A stretch of 64,000 nucleotides of DNA from Phyllobacterium sophorae (GTDB taxonomy: Bacteria; Pseudomonadota; Alphaproteobacteria; Rhizobiales; Rhizobiaceae). Under the pieces are notes generated by a model. It saw only the letters and a list, made by a program, of their open reading frames with translations. It was not told where the DNA came from and made no database searches. The stretch is taken from positions 62,001-126,000 of the forward strand of contig NZ_PGGM01000018.1 in NCBI RefSeq assembly GCF_003010965.1. The letters are read 5' to 3'. Both the position numbers and the translations under genes were made by a program. The first letter of the stretch is position 1. Each line of letters opens with the position of its first letter. Positions 43,917 through 53,724 of the stretch are shown here, piece by piece.

Positions 43917-45137
43917 TTATTGCTTTGCCTTGGCCTGGTCGGCCAGCGCCTGCTGGTTGGGCGCCTGGCCACCCATCGCCACCGTTTCAGGCGCGACGAG
44001 TGAGCCAGGCCGGACGCGCTGCAGACCATTGACCACGATCCTCTCGTCCGCCTGGAGGCCGGCCGTGACGATGCGCAGCCCGTCGGCTCGGGCGCCAAGG
44101 GTAATCTCGCGATACTCGACGATATTCTGGGGATTGACGACCATGACGAACTTCTTGCTCTGGTCGGTTCCCACAGCCTTTTCGTCGACCAGCAGTTCCT
44201 GCCGTTCGTTGGCCTGGCCCATGCGTACCTTGGCGAATTGGCCCGGCATGAGCTTGCCGTTCGCATTGTCGAACACCGCGCGAACCTTGACGGTACCGCT
44301 GGCCACATCGACGCTGTTGTTGATCAGCTGTAGTTTGCCTGCAACGCCGCTCGAGCCCTGCACGTCCATCTGCACCGGGATGCGATCGACGAAATCGCGG
44401 CTGTTCAGGCCCTCGGGAAGTCCGGCAAGCGCATTGGCAACGACGTTTTCGTCTGCTTCGAAGCTCGCATAGATCGGGCTGATCGAAACGAGCGACGTGA
44501 GAAGCGGCGCGCTCGGACCCGCGGCGATCAGATTGCCCGGGGTGATTTCGATACGCCCGACGCGGCCGGTGATCGGCGCGCGAATATCGGTATAGTCAAG
44601 GTTGAGCATTGCCGTCTGGAGCACCGCCTGCGCGGCCTGAAGGTCAGCCGCAGCGCTTGTCTGGACATTGAGACGCTGATCATAGTCGCTCTGCGAAGCA
44701 AAGCGCGAATTCACGAGCTGCTTGCCGCGTTGAAGCTCATTCTTTGCAAAGTCGAGTTTCGACTGGGCCGAACTGACCTGGGCGCGGGCCCGCGCAACTT
44801 CTGCCTCATAGGGGGCGGGATCGATTTTGACCAGCAGGTCACCCTGCTTGACGATCGCGCCTTCCTTGAAAGCAATCGATTGGACAGCGCCGGCAACGCG
44901 CGAGCGCACCTCGACCGCATCGATGGCCTCGAGGCGGCCGGAGAATTCGTTCCACTGGGTCACTAGCTTCGGCTGGACGACGGCCACGGAGACGGGCATG
45001 GCCTGGGCTGCGGCTGGCTGCTTTTCGCCTTCCGCATGGCTTTTCGGGAGTTCGAAGAACTGCGTGCCACCGACCGCCGCAAGCGTCAGAACAATACCGC
45101 TGACATAGAGACTTTTCTTGAAAGTGCTGATTGACAT
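43917..45137 (-). CDS. RND efflux periplasmic adaptor
   Basis: The 406-residue membrane-fusion protein starts MSISTFKKSLYVSGIVL. It has an N-terminal signal or anchor, a lipoyl half-motif (EGAIVKQGDLLVKIDPAPYE), a coiled-coil hairpin (about residues 100-165), and the second lipoyl and beta-barrel parts (DIRAPITGRVGRIEITPGN). AGGA lies 8 bp before ATG 45137. An upstream ATG at 45146 has no spacing for it. It is co-transcribed with the permease, 36 bp away. Confidence 0.9.
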   Translation of the reverse strand: MSISTFKKSLYVSGIVLTLAAVGGTQFFELPKSHAEGEKQPAAAQAMPVSVAVVQPKLVTQWNEFSGRLEAIDAVEVRSRVAGAVQSIAFKEGAIVKQGDLLVKIDPAPYEAEVARARAQVSSAQSKLDFAKNELQRGKQLVNSRFASQSDYDQRLNVQTSAAADLQAAQAVLQTAMLNLDYTDIRAPITGRVGRIEITPGNLIAAGPSAPLLTSLVSISPIYASFEADENVVANALAGLPEGLNSRDFVDRIPVQMDVQGSSGVAGKLQLINNSVDVASGTVKVRAVFDNANGKLMPGQFAKVRMGQANERQELLVDEKAVGTDQSKKFVMVVNPQNIVEYREITLGARADGLRIVTAGLQADERIVVNGLQRVRPGSLVAPETVAMGGQAPNQQALADQAKAKQ

Positions 45138-45208
45138 CGTGGTCATCCTGCTTTGAAGGTGTGTGCCATTGGGAGGATGGCAAATCGGGAATTCATGATT
45201 GACGTTCC

Positions 45209-45284
45209 ATACCGGTCGGTATAGAACGGCTGATATAAGGCTGCGGCACAGCAGCTGTCAACCGATTTTATACCGACCGGTATA
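45209..45284. promoter_or_regulatory. Two matching TetR operators in the divergent efflux promoter
   Basis: ATACCG-GT-CGGTAT (45209-45222) and TATACCG-AC-CGGTATA (45269-45284) are two copies of the same perfect inverted repeat with a 2-bp centre. They lie 60 bp apart between the adaptor gene and the divergent tetR. Confidence 0.78.
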
Positions 45285-45306
45285 ATTCTTCTAGGGAGTC
45301 TTGTCC

Positions 45307-45891
45307 ATGGGACGGCCGAGGGAATTTGATGCGGACGATGCCTTGCAGACGGCTTTGGAGCTGTTCTGGCGAAAGGGCTATGAAGGCACGTCCATCACAG
45401 ACCTGACCGACGGCATGGGCATCACCAAGCCCAGTCTTTACGGCACTTTCGGCAACAAGGAAGAACTCTTCCGCATGGCACTTCAGCGTTACGAGGAGAA
45501 CTACATGGCGTTCTTCTGGAGCGCCCTCGAACAGCCGGATGCGCGCACCGTCGCTTTCGATATTTTGCGCGGTTTCGTCAATGCCCAGACTGAGGAGTGC
45601 AATCCCGGCGGGTGTCTCGTCGTTAACGCGGCCAGGGCCTGCAGTGATGCCGCACTGGAGATCCACAAGACCATTGTCGAACGAATCCAGGTCGGGCAGA
45701 AGGCGCTTGCCAGGCGCTTCGATCGCGCCAAACGGGAAGGCGATCTTCCTGCGGACAGCAATCCCGAGGATCTTGCCCGTTTCATCATGACGGTGGCGCA
45801 AGGCACGGCCGTCCAGGCGTCGAGTGGCGCAGGCCGCGACGAGGTCTACCGGCTCGTGGATATCGCCATGAAGTCGTTTCCGCGCTCATAA
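45307..45891 (+). CDS. TetR-family repressor of the RND efflux operon
   Basis: The 194-residue protein starts MGRPREFDADDALQTAL. The HTH is TSITDLTDGMGITKPSLYGTF (about residues 28-48), and a C-terminal domain contains two cysteines in ECNPGGCLVV. Divergence from the pump genes and two flanking palindromes make local repression very likely, as for BepR and BepDE in Brucella. AGGGAG lies 8 bp before ATG 45307. A TTG at 45301 is too close to that site. Confidence 0.88.
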   Translation: MGRPREFDADDALQTALELFWRKGYEGTSITDLTDGMGITKPSLYGTFGNKEELFRMALQRYEENYMAFFWSALEQPDARTVAFDILRGFVNAQTEECNPGGCLVVNAARACSDAALEIHKTIVERIQVGQKALARRFDRAKREGDLPADSNPEDLARFIMTVAQGTAVQASSGAGRDEVYRLVDIAMKSFPRS

Positions 45892-46028
45892 AACGACTTT
45901 CAGCAACTGTTGATTAAGGCAGCAGGCTGTATACTTGCGGCCGGACGATCATCGTTTCCGTCCATGTCGCGACGGCGACCGCCGACGCTGGATGCCGACG
46001 ATCCCGCCGCCCTTGTTTGAGGGGCATT

Positions 46029-47765
46029 GTGAAATTGGACTCAGTCAACCCGTCGCAGCAGCAGGCAACACCGAGCTTCGTCGAACTTTTCACCCCCAAG
46101 CTTGTTACGGTCCTGCGCGAAGGCTACGACCGCGCGAAATTTCGGGCGGATCTCATTGCCGGGCTGACGGTTGCGATTGTTGCGCTGCCGCTGTCGATGG
46201 CGATTGCCATTGCGTCTGGCGTCACACCGGACAAAGGGCTCTTTACCGCCATCATTGGCGGGTTCATCGTATCGGCGCTTGGCGGAAGCCGTTTCCAGAT
46301 CGGCGGTCCGGCGGGGGCCTTTATCGTGCTAGTCGCATCGACCGTGGACCGCCACGGCGTCGATGGCTTGATCCTGGCGACACTGATGTCCGGGACCTTC
46401 CTGATTATTACCGGCTATCTGAGACTGGGGACCTACATCAAATTCATCCCCTATCCGGTTACCGTGGGCTTCACTGCCGGCATTGCGGTGATCATCTTTG
46501 CCAGCCAGCTGAAAGAACTGTTCGGCCTCAATCTCGCAGGTAAGGAGCCGGGTGACCTGTGGCCCAAACTTGTCGCGCTGGGCGAGGCTGCAGGTACGAT
46601 CAATCTCGCCGCCGTTGCGATCTCGCTTCTGACCATTGGCGCGATTATCGCGCTGAAGCTCTGGCGGCCATCGTCGCCGGGCATGCTGATCGCGGTGTGC
46701 CTTGCCGCGTTGGCAGCGGCCCTGTTCGGCCTTCCAGTTGAAACGCTCGGCACGCGTTTTGGCGGTATACCCCGCACCTTGCCTGTTCCCGCCCTGCCGG
46801 CGTTTACACCGGAACTTGCATTGGCGGTGCTTCCCGATGCCTTCAGTTTCGCGCTGCTCGGAGCAATTGAGTCGCTCTTGTCGGCGGTTGTGGCGGATGG
46901 GATGACTGGAAGGCGGCATCGTTCGAATTGTGAACTGGTTGCGCAGGGCTTTGCCAACATGGGATCGGCGCTCTTCGGCGGCATTTGCGTCACCGGCACC
47001 ATCGCCCGGACTGCGACCAATGTTCGTGCCGGCGCCTATAGCCCGATCTCGGGGATGCTGCATTCGGCGTTCCTGCTGGTTTTCATGCTCGTGGCGGCGC
47101 CGCTCGCCAGCTTTATCCCGCTCGCCGCACTCGCTGGCGTTCTTGCGGTCGTTTCCTGGAATATGGTTGAGAAGGAAGCGTTCCGCGCGCTCATCCGTTC
47201 GTCGCGCGGTGATGCGGTCGTGCTTCTCGTCACCTTCGCACTGGTCGTCTTCCGCGACCTTACCGAGGGTATCGTGGTTGGCTTTGCACTTGGTGCTATC
47301 CTGTTCATCGATCGCATGGCCAAGAGCGTCGCGCTGGAGGCGCATGAACCCTTTGCCGTCGATGACGTGGCCGATGCGACCAATGGAGACCACACCGACT
47401 ACAACAACCGGACCGGGACAGATCCGGACACGGTTGTCTACCGGTTGACCGGTGCTTTCTTTTTCGGTGCGGCCTCCACTGTCGGCACCATCCTTGATCG
47501 CATTGCCGATCAGCGCCGAAATTTCATTCTCGACTGCTCGGCGGTGCCTTTGCTCGATTCCACGGCCGCCAACGTTATTGAAGCTTCGGCGCGCAAGGCC
47601 GAACGGGCCGGCGTCCGGTTCCTTATCACTGGCGCTTCTCCAACTGTCAGGCGCATGCTGCGTGCCCATGGCGTGCGCCCGCCCCACGTTGCCTATGCCG
47701 CGACAATCGAGGACGCAAAGGCACTGCTTCGCTCTCCGGCCAGCGGGAAATCCCGACTGAAATAA
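46029..47765 (+). CDS. SulP-family anion permease with STAS domain
   Basis: The 578-residue protein has the SulP membrane domain: RADLIAGLTVAIVALPLSMA, then GGSRFQIGGPAGAFIV and VTGTIARTATNVRAGA. A cytoplasmic C-terminal STAS domain follows (FILDCSAVPLLDSTAANVIE, about residues 500-520). SulP proteins carry sulfate, bicarbonate or other anions, and the substrate is not clear. GTG 46029 has GAGGGG 5 bp upstream, and the TTG at 46017 lacks a site. Confidence 0.88.
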   Translation: MKLDSVNPSQQQATPSFVELFTPKLVTVLREGYDRAKFRADLIAGLTVAIVALPLSMAIAIASGVTPDKGLFTAIIGGFIVSALGGSRFQIGGPAGAFIVLVASTVDRHGVDGLILATLMSGTFLIITGYLRLGTYIKFIPYPVTVGFTAGIAVIIFASQLKELFGLNLAGKEPGDLWPKLVALGEAAGTINLAAVAISLLTIGAIIALKLWRPSSPGMLIAVCLAALAAALFGLPVETLGTRFGGIPRTLPVPALPAFTPELALAVLPDAFSFALLGAIESLLSAVVADGMTGRRHRSNCELVAQGFANMGSALFGGICVTGTIARTATNVRAGAYSPISGMLHSAFLLVFMLVAAPLASFIPLAALAGVLAVVSWNMVEKEAFRALIRSSRGDAVVLLVTFALVVFRDLTEGIVVGFALGAILFIDRMAKSVALEAHEPFAVDDVADATNGDHTDYNNRTGTDPDTVVYRLTGAFFFGAASTVGTILDRIADQRRNFILDCSAVPLLDSTAANVIEASARKAERAGVRFLITGASPTVRRMLRAHGVRPPHVAYAATIEDAKALLRSPASGKSRLK

Positions 47766-47768
47766 CCA

Positions 47769-47812
47769 AACCACCAATTCAGCCCCGTGGCGGCAGCTGG
47801 TTTGATTTTTGA
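47769..47812 (+). terminator. Possible terminator after the SulP gene
   Basis: AAACCA and TGGTTT flank an internally structured GC-rich segment, and GATTTTTG follows. Pairing in the middle is imperfect. Confidence 0.4.
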
Positions 47813-47852
47813 GGGCCGGAACGCAGTGAACGTTCGGGACCATCAGGCCGAG

Positions 47853-48974
47853 TTAAGTCAACCTGTTGCGGAACAGCCAGGCCGAGAAGGGCAGGGTGAT
47901 GGCGGCAATTGCGACCAGCGCCAGCATTTCCGGCAGAAGCTGGCTTATCCCGGCATCCTCCAGATAGACCTGATGCGTGATGCTGATGGCGTAGCGCAGC
48001 GGATTGATCAGCGTGAAATACTGCAGGATATCCGGCATGTTGCCGATTGGCGCTGTCAGGCCCGACAAAAGCATGAACGGCATCAGCAACACGAATGAAT
48101 AGATCATTGCCTGCTGCATATTGGCCGCCAGCGACGAGATGAACAGGCCGATGCCGACCGCCGCCGACAGGAACAGCACGAGCCCGAGATAGAGGATGAA
48201 ATAGGAGCCGGTAAAGGGGATCTGGAACCACAGCTGCGCCACCAGCAGGATTGTCGTCGACTGGCTGAGCCCGACCAGCATGGAGGGCAAGGCTTTTCCG
48301 ACCATGATCTCCGAAGGCCGGAACGGCGTCACCAGCAGCTGGTCGAATGTCCCTGCCTCCCGTTCGCGTGCAACCGACATGGCGGTCAGCATCAATGTCA
48401 TCATCATGGTGATCGTGCCGATCAGCGAGGGGATCATGTACCAGCGCGTCTCGAGGCTTGGATTATACCAGGCGCGCGTCGTCACCTTGACGCCGCTATT
48501 CGCCTCCAGGCCGTTCTCGGCACGCCACCTTGTGGTGAAGTCGGCGGCGATGGTGTTGACATAGCTCTGCGCGGTGCCGGCCGTATTGGAATTGCGGCCG
48601 TCGGCGATGATCTGCAACTTGGCGGGCATTCCGGCCATCAGCCGCTTCTCGAAATCCTGGTCTATGACCACCACAAGCAAGACCCGCGCTTCATTTATGA
48701 ACTGTGCGATGTCCGATGTCCGCTGCAGCGTCGCTACCCGGCTGAACGTGCCAGAACCGTCGAGCTTGGCGGCAAGCTCAATCGAGGCCGCGCTGTGGTC
48801 ATGGTCGAGGACCGCATAGGGGACGTTGTTAAGGTCATAGCTTGCCGCATAGCCAAAGATCAGGCATTGCAGGATTGGCGGCAGGACCAGCACGACGCGG
48901 CTCTTCGGGTCCTTGAACATCGCCAGCAATTCCTTGCGTATCAGCGCGATTATCCGGAAAAAGGATTCTTTCAT
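47853..48974 (-). CDS. ABC-2 type exporter permease, YbhR-like
   Basis: The 373-residue permease has an N-terminal helix (SRVVLVLPPILQCLIFGYA), a long extracytoplasmic loop, and five C-terminal helices. The region AREREAGTFDQLLVTPFRP is the usual ABC-2 coupling segment. GGAGG lies 5 bp before ATG 48974. It is the last gene of the ybhG-F-S-R-like operon, 34 bp after the second permease. Confidence 0.88.
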   Translation of the reverse strand: MKESFFRIIALIRKELLAMFKDPKSRVVLVLPPILQCLIFGYAASYDLNNVPYAVLDHDHSAASIELAAKLDGSGTFSRVATLQRTSDIAQFINEARVLLVVVIDQDFEKRLMAGMPAKLQIIADGRNSNTAGTAQSYVNTIAADFTTRWRAENGLEANSGVKVTTRAWYNPSLETRWYMIPSLIGTITMMMTLMLTAMSVAREREAGTFDQLLVTPFRPSEIMVGKALPSMLVGLSQSTTILLVAQLWFQIPFTGSYFILYLGLVLFLSAAVGIGLFISSLAANMQQAMIYSFVLLMPFMLLSGLTAPIGNMPDILQYFTLINPLRYAISITHQVYLEDAGISQLLPEMLALVAIAAITLPFSAWLFRNRLT

Positions 48975-49008
48975 GGCTGCCTCCGGCACAAAGATTCCGT
49001 TGGCGCGC

Positions 49009-50157
49009 TCATTGATCCAACTTCTTGCGCGTTGCAAAAACCGAGGCTGTCATCAACACCGTTGCCATGACGGCAAGCACGGCCGCGTTAGGCAGGATCA
49101 CCGGCCAGATATCGCCGGCAAGGAACAGCGTCTGCAGGACGCTGACGAAATAGCGTGCCGGAAATATATGGGTGATAATCTGGATCGCCAGCGGCATGCT
49201 TCTGATATCGAACATGAAGCCCGACAGCATCATTGCGGGCAGGAAGGTGACGACGAGCGTGATCTGGCTGGCAACGAACTGGCTCTTGGTCACCGAGGAA
49301 ATCAGCAGGCCTATCCCCAGCGCCACCAGCAGATAGAGCATCGATACGACCACCAGTATCCACAGCGAACCGCGCAGCGGCACGCCGAACAGCACCTGAC
49401 TGCCGATGACCGACAATGCCAGTCCCAGCATGCCGAGGACAAAATAGGGCACGGTCTTGCCAAGCAGGATTTCGCCGGGCCGCGCAGGGGTGACGAACAG
49501 CGCCTCGAAAGTGCCCCGCTCCCATTCGCGTGCCATCACCAGCGCTGTCAGCAGCGCGCCGATCAGCGTCATGACGAGGACGATCAGCCCCGGCACCAGA
49601 AAATACGTGCTGTCATTGGCTTCGTTGAACCACAGCCTCATCTGCAAATCGATCGATGCCCCGGCGTTCAGTATCTCGCCCTGGGCCGCCTGCCGCGCCA
49701 CCCAGGTCCCCACCGCACCTTGTGCATAGCCGAGGGCGATGCGCGCGGTGTTGGCATCGCTGCCATTGACGACAACCTGGATTTCCGCGGTGCCGGCCTG
49801 CACGTCGCGGGCAAATTGCGAAGGGATGCGCACAATGCCGTTGACGGTCTTGTCCATGAGCAGCCGTTCCGCTTCCGCCATCGTCTTGACCTGATGCGTC
49901 TCGAAATAATCGGAGAGTTCGAAGCCGGAAACCGCGCCGCGTGCCTCGGCCGATGATTCTTCCATCACCAGGGCCACGGGGAGATTTTTCAGGTCGAACG
50001 AGAGGCCATAGCCGAACAGCACCAGCAGGATCATTGGCATGACGATGCCGACGGCAATGCTGCTCGGGTCGCGCACCACCTGCCATGATTCCTTGCGCAC
50101 CAGCGCCATGATGCGGCGAAAACTGCCCTGACCGAGCCGGGAGGATGAAGCTGTCAT
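49009..50157 (-). CDS. ABC-2 type exporter permease, YbhS-like
   Basis: The 382-residue permease parallels the next gene, with SSIAVGIVMPMILLVLFGYG at the N-terminus and AREWERGTFEALFVTPARPG as coupling segment. Its ATG overlaps the ATPase stop by 4 bases. With YbhR it should form the membrane heterodimer driven by the tandem ATPase. A much longer frame upstream lies within the ATPase gene and is not used. Confidence 0.88.
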   Translation of the reverse strand: MTASSSRLGQGSFRRIMALVRKESWQVVRDPSSIAVGIVMPMILLVLFGYGLSFDLKNLPVALVMEESSAEARGAVSGFELSDYFETHQVKTMAEAERLLMDKTVNGIVRIPSQFARDVQAGTAEIQVVVNGSDANTARIALGYAQGAVGTWVARQAAQGEILNAGASIDLQMRLWFNEANDSTYFLVPGLIVLVMTLIGALLTALVMAREWERGTFEALFVTPARPGEILLGKTVPYFVLGMLGLALSVIGSQVLFGVPLRGSLWILVVVSMLYLLVALGIGLLISSVTKSQFVASQITLVVTFLPAMMLSGFMFDIRSMPLAIQIITHIFPARYFVSVLQTLFLAGDIWPVILPNAAVLAVMATVLMTASVFATRKKLDQ

Positions 50158-51914
50158 GCCGCCTTCCTCGTCTCCTTGCGCGATTCCTCGACGATGGCGA
50201 TGAAGGCATCTTCCATGTTCGGCTCTTCGCCATTCTTCGGCTCGGCATGGGCACGGATTTCGGCGGGCGTGCCTTCCGCGAGATTGCGACCGGCATCGAG
50301 AATGATGATGCGGTCGCAATATTCCGCCTCTTCCATGAAATGCGTGGTGACGATCACCGTAACACCCTGTTCGGAGAGCGCGGTAATTCGCCCCCAGAAC
50401 TCCCGCCGCGCCAGCGGGTCGGCGCCGCTGGTCGCCTCGTCGAGAAAGAGAATGTCCGGCTCGTGCAGCAGTGCGGCAGCCATGGCGAGGCGCTGCTTGA
50501 AACCTCCCGGCAGCTGTCCGCTTGGCAATGTTGCGAGTTCGCCGAGTTCGAACTGGTCCTTTGACCAGGCGATTCGCTCGCGTTTTTTCGCGCCGCGCAG
50601 TCCATAGGCGCTGGCGAAGAAGTCGAGGTTCTCGTCGACCGAAAGATCGCCGTAAAGCGAAAACTTCTGCGCGACATAGCCAAGCTTCTGTCGCGCTTCC
50701 GCCCGCGAGGTGCGCAGATCCGCACCCGCCACGCGCAAGGTCCCGCTGGTCGCGGGCATCAGCCCGCACAGCATGCGGAACGTCGTGCTTTTCCCGGCAC
50801 CGTTGGGCCCGAGGAGACCGTAGATCTCACCGCGCCTGACCTGAAAACTGACATGATTGACGGCGGTGAAGTCGCCGAAAGTGCGAACGAGATCGTTGAC
50901 TTCCACCGAAATCTCGTCGCCGTTGCCCGGCTTCGACCTATCCAGTGTCACCTCACTGGACTGGCTCTTGCTCGCGACGGCGCTGAAGAGCACCATGAAA
51001 CCATCTTCAAATCGCGCCGCAGTCGGTTCCAGCTTGACCGGGCGATCGTCGATCCTGATTTCGCCGCGATGGTCCGGCTTCTTCACCACGCGCACTTTGC
51101 CGGCTTCCGGTACGGCATCGGCAACGCCCTCCTGCCGGAATAGCCGCGCCTGCAACGACCGGGCCGTCATGCCTTTTTCGGGTGTGACGATGAACACATT
51201 GTCCTTTGCTTTCGCGGTGATCTCGTCAGGTTTGCCCTGCGCCAGAACCTTGCCAAGATGCATGACCACGGCGTGGTCGCAAAGTTCCGCCTCATCGAGA
51301 TAGGAGGTGCTGACGACAACGGTCAGGCCATCTTCGTGCACGAGCTTGGTGACGATCTCCCAAAGCTCGCGCCGCGACAGCGGGTCGACACCCACGGTCG
51401 GTTCGTCCAGCAACAGCAGTTCCGGCGCGCGGACCAGCGTGCACGCAAGGCCGAGCTTTTGCTTCATGCCGCCGGAAAGCTTGCCGGCGAGCCGCTCGGT
51501 AAAGCGTCCAAGATCGGTCATTTCCATCAGACGCGGATAGATCTCCCGGCGCTGCTCCCCGGTGATGCCATGCAGGTCCGCATAAAGATCGAGGTTCTGC
51601 TGAACGCTCAAATCCTCATAGAGGCCGAATTTTTGCGGCATGTAGCCGATGCGGTTCTGTATGGTTTGCGGGTCGGCGGCGACGTCGATGCCAAGCACTT
51701 CCAGCTCACCGCTTGTCGCGACCATCAACCCGGCGATCAGGCGCAGGAGGGTCGTCTTGCCCGCGCCGTCAGGTCCCACCAGTGCGGTCAGCGTGCCTTG
51801 CCGTGCCTCGAACGAAACACCTTCCAGCGCCTTGACGATTTCGTCCGTTTCGCGGCGGAAACTCTTGTGGATGGTCCGCGCCGTGACGGGGGAGGGTGGC
51901 GCGGCGCCGGTCAT
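50154..51914 (-). CDS. Tandem ABC ATPase, YbhF-like
   Basis: The 586-residue protein has two nucleotide-binding domains. The first (about residues 10-240) has GPDGAGKTT, LSGGMKQKLG and LLLLDEPTVGVD. The second (about 335-570) has GPNGAGKST, a degenerate signature LPGGFKQRLA, and ILFLDEATSGAD. YbhF in E. coli has the same tandem layout and powers export of cationic drugs and Na+/Li+. Its stop overlaps the permease start, and its start overlaps the end of the ybhG-like gene. Confidence 0.9.
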   Translation of the reverse strand: MTGAAPPSPVTARTIHKSFRRETDEIVKALEGVSFEARQGTLTALVGPDGAGKTTLLRLIAGLMVATSGELEVLGIDVAADPQTIQNRIGYMPQKFGLYEDLSVQQNLDLYADLHGITGEQRREIYPRLMEMTDLGRFTERLAGKLSGGMKQKLGLACTLVRAPELLLLDEPTVGVDPLSRRELWEIVTKLVHEDGLTVVVSTSYLDEAELCDHAVVMHLGKVLAQGKPDEITAKAKDNVFIVTPEKGMTARSLQARLFRQEGVADAVPEAGKVRVVKKPDHRGEIRIDDRPVKLEPTAARFEDGFMVLFSAVASKSQSSEVTLDRSKPGNGDEISVEVNDLVRTFGDFTAVNHVSFQVRRGEIYGLLGPNGAGKSTTFRMLCGLMPATSGTLRVAGADLRTSRAEARQKLGYVAQKFSLYGDLSVDENLDFFASAYGLRGAKKRERIAWSKDQFELGELATLPSGQLPGGFKQRLAMAAALLHEPDILFLDEATSGADPLARREFWGRITALSEQGVTVIVTTHFMEEAEYCDRIIILDAGRNLAEGTPAEIRAHAEPKNGEEPNMEDAFIAIVEESRKETRKAA

Positions 51915-52945
51915 GACTTTGCCTTGGCATCCGCATTCTGGGGCAGGGCCTTGGGCGCCTCGTCAGGCAGCAGCATTACCGATGCGGGCATGCCGAGCCG
52001 CAGCATGTCGTCCGGGTCTTCAACGAATACCCGAACTTCATAGACAAGGCTGGTACGCAGATCCGTTGTCTCGACAGTCTTTGGCGTAAACTCCGCCACC
52101 GGCGAGATGAAACCGATCCAGCCGTCGAGCGGACGATCCGGAAAACTGTCAGTCGTCACGTTGGCGCGCATGCCGGAACGGACGTGCCCGAGATTGGTTT
52201 CCGAGACATATGCACGAACCCACTTCGTACCGATCGTTGCCAGTGAAAAGACCGGCTTCGTCGGCGCTGCCATTTCACCCGGTTCCATCAGCCGCGAGCG
52301 GATGACCGCGTCGAACGGTGCGACGAGCTCGGCATCGTCCAGTTCCTGCCGTATCAGCGCCAGTTGCGCCTCATTGGCGCGCAGTTGCGCCTCGGCCTGC
52401 AGCAATTCTTCGGCGCGCGGACCCGCGATGGCAAGGTCGAGCGCGCTTTGCGCCACTTCCACCTTGGCATCGGCTACTCCGGCCGCAGCTTTCGCTGTGT
52501 CAAGATCCTGCTTGCTGATCGTATTGGTGGCCGTCAGTGCAGCACGCCGTTCAAACTGTACGTTGGCATTGGCGGCGTCGGCCTTGGCGGAGGCGAGATT
52601 GGCGCGCGCCTGGGCTATTTCCTCGGGGCGGCTGCCGTTGCGCAACTTCATCACCATGGCACGTTGCGCGGCGACGGTCGCATCGGCTTGCCGGACCTGC
52701 GGTGCAAGGCGGCTGATATCGAGGCGAGCCAGAACCTGGCCTTTTTTAACGATGTCGCCTTCCTCAACCAGAACACCTGCGATGCGTTCGGAACCATTGA
52801 ACGCCAGGGACGCCTGTCTGAAATCGACATTGCCGTAAAGTGCCAGCGCGTCATTGGCCGGCGGCCGGTGCAAATACCACCACGCGCCGCCGCCAATCCC
52901 GGCGAGGACAAGAATGGGAAGGATTATTCGAAGTGGCTTGTTCAT
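51911..52945 (-). CDS. Membrane-fusion protein, YbhG-like
   Basis: The 344-residue HlyD-type protein starts MNKPLRIILPILVLAGIGGG, with a single anchor helix. It has half-lipoyl motifs (EEGDIVKKGQVLARLDIS and ELVAPFDAVIRSRLMEPGEM) around a long alpha-hairpin. It links the ABC exporter to the outer membrane. GGTGGT upstream is a weak ribosome binding site, so alternative starts at 52957 or 52981 are possible. It is the first gene of the operon and divergent from the tetR gene. Confidence 0.88.
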   Translation of the reverse strand: MNKPLRIILPILVLAGIGGGAWWYLHRPPANDALALYGNVDFRQASLAFNGSERIAGVLVEEGDIVKKGQVLARLDISRLAPQVRQADATVAAQRAMVMKLRNGSRPEEIAQARANLASAKADAANANVQFERRAALTATNTISKQDLDTAKAAAGVADAKVEVAQSALDLAIAGPRAEELLQAEAQLRANEAQLALIRQELDDAELVAPFDAVIRSRLMEPGEMAAPTKPVFSLATIGTKWVRAYVSETNLGHVRSGMRANVTTDSFPDRPLDGWIGFISPVAEFTPKTVETTDLRTSLVYEVRVFVEDPDDMLRLGMPASVMLLPDEAPKALPQNADAKAKS

Positions 52946-53028
52946 GACAACCACCATAAACAAAGAGCCATCATATGTCAAATTAGAATTTCAATTTTAA
53001 CTTTCAAACGCCACCGGTTTCGTGTAAT

Positions 53029-53724
53029 ATGATTCGTATGGCACGGAAAACTCCACGCAAGCTCCCCGGCCGCCGCGAAGACGGCGCCACGACGAAGGCC
53101 CAGATTCTCGAGGCGGCTGGCGAGATATTCGCTGAAAAAGGATTCGATCGCGCCACCGGCAAGGAGATCGCCGAGCGGGCAGGCAGCAACTCTGCTGCGG
53201 TCAACTACTATTATGGCGGGATTGAAGGGCTTTATACCGAAGTGCTGGTCGAGGCGCATCGCCGCCTGCTGACCTACGACAGACTTGTGGCCCTTGCAGA
53301 AGGGCCGGGAGACCCACGGGAAAAGCTGAAGACGCTCATCGGCCTGATTGCGCGCACAATTACCGGCCCGGCCACCACGTCATGGGCGCTGGGGGTCCTT
53401 GGCCGGGAGATCCTCTCGCCATCCCCGGCGTTCGCCGTTTTGATCAAGCAGGAGATCCTGCCCAAGAAACTGGTCATAACGCGTATTGTCGGGCAAATTC
53501 TCGGGCTCTCGCATGATGATCCAATTGTCACCCGCTGCGCCTTGAGCATCATCTCGCCCTTCGCCATGCTGGTCGTCGGCAACAAACAGATATTCACGCA
53601 GGTTCTGCCGGGCCTCAACCCCGCGGAGCCCGGCGCGCAGGATGCGATTGTCGAGCATTTCCAGCGCTTCGCCCTTGCGGGCCTCAACGCTACAGCGGCG
53701 GAGCTGCGTTCAGGTGATCACTGA
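53029..53724 (+). CDS. TetR-family regulator, CecR/YbiH-like
   Basis: The 231-residue protein has a TetR HTH (ATGKEIAERAGSNSAAVNYY, about residues 43-62) and a DUF1956-like C-terminal domain (RTITGPATTSWALGVLGREI). In E. coli the homologue CecR (YbiH) is encoded next to ybhGFSR and regulates it. The same divergent arrangement is seen here. The start codon may be 53029 or 53038, and no Shine-Dalgarno is evident for either, as in leaderless messages. Confidence 0.86.
   Translation: MIRMARKTPRKLPGRREDGATTKAQILEAAGEIFAEKGFDRATGKEIAERAGSNSAAVNYYYGGIEGLYTEVLVEAHRRLLTYDRLVALAEGPGDPREKLKTLIGLIARTITGPATTSWALGVLGREILSPSPAFAVLIKQEILPKKLVITRIVGQILGLSHDDPIVTRCALSIISPFAMLVVGNKQIFTQVLPGLNPAEPGAQDAIVEHFQRFALAGLNATAAELRSGDH

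Noticed and set aside
46329-47843. 504-residue minus-strand frame opposite the SulP gene
   Set aside because: It is antisense to a clear SulP/STAS protein, rich in charged residues with no domain, so it is a shadow frame.
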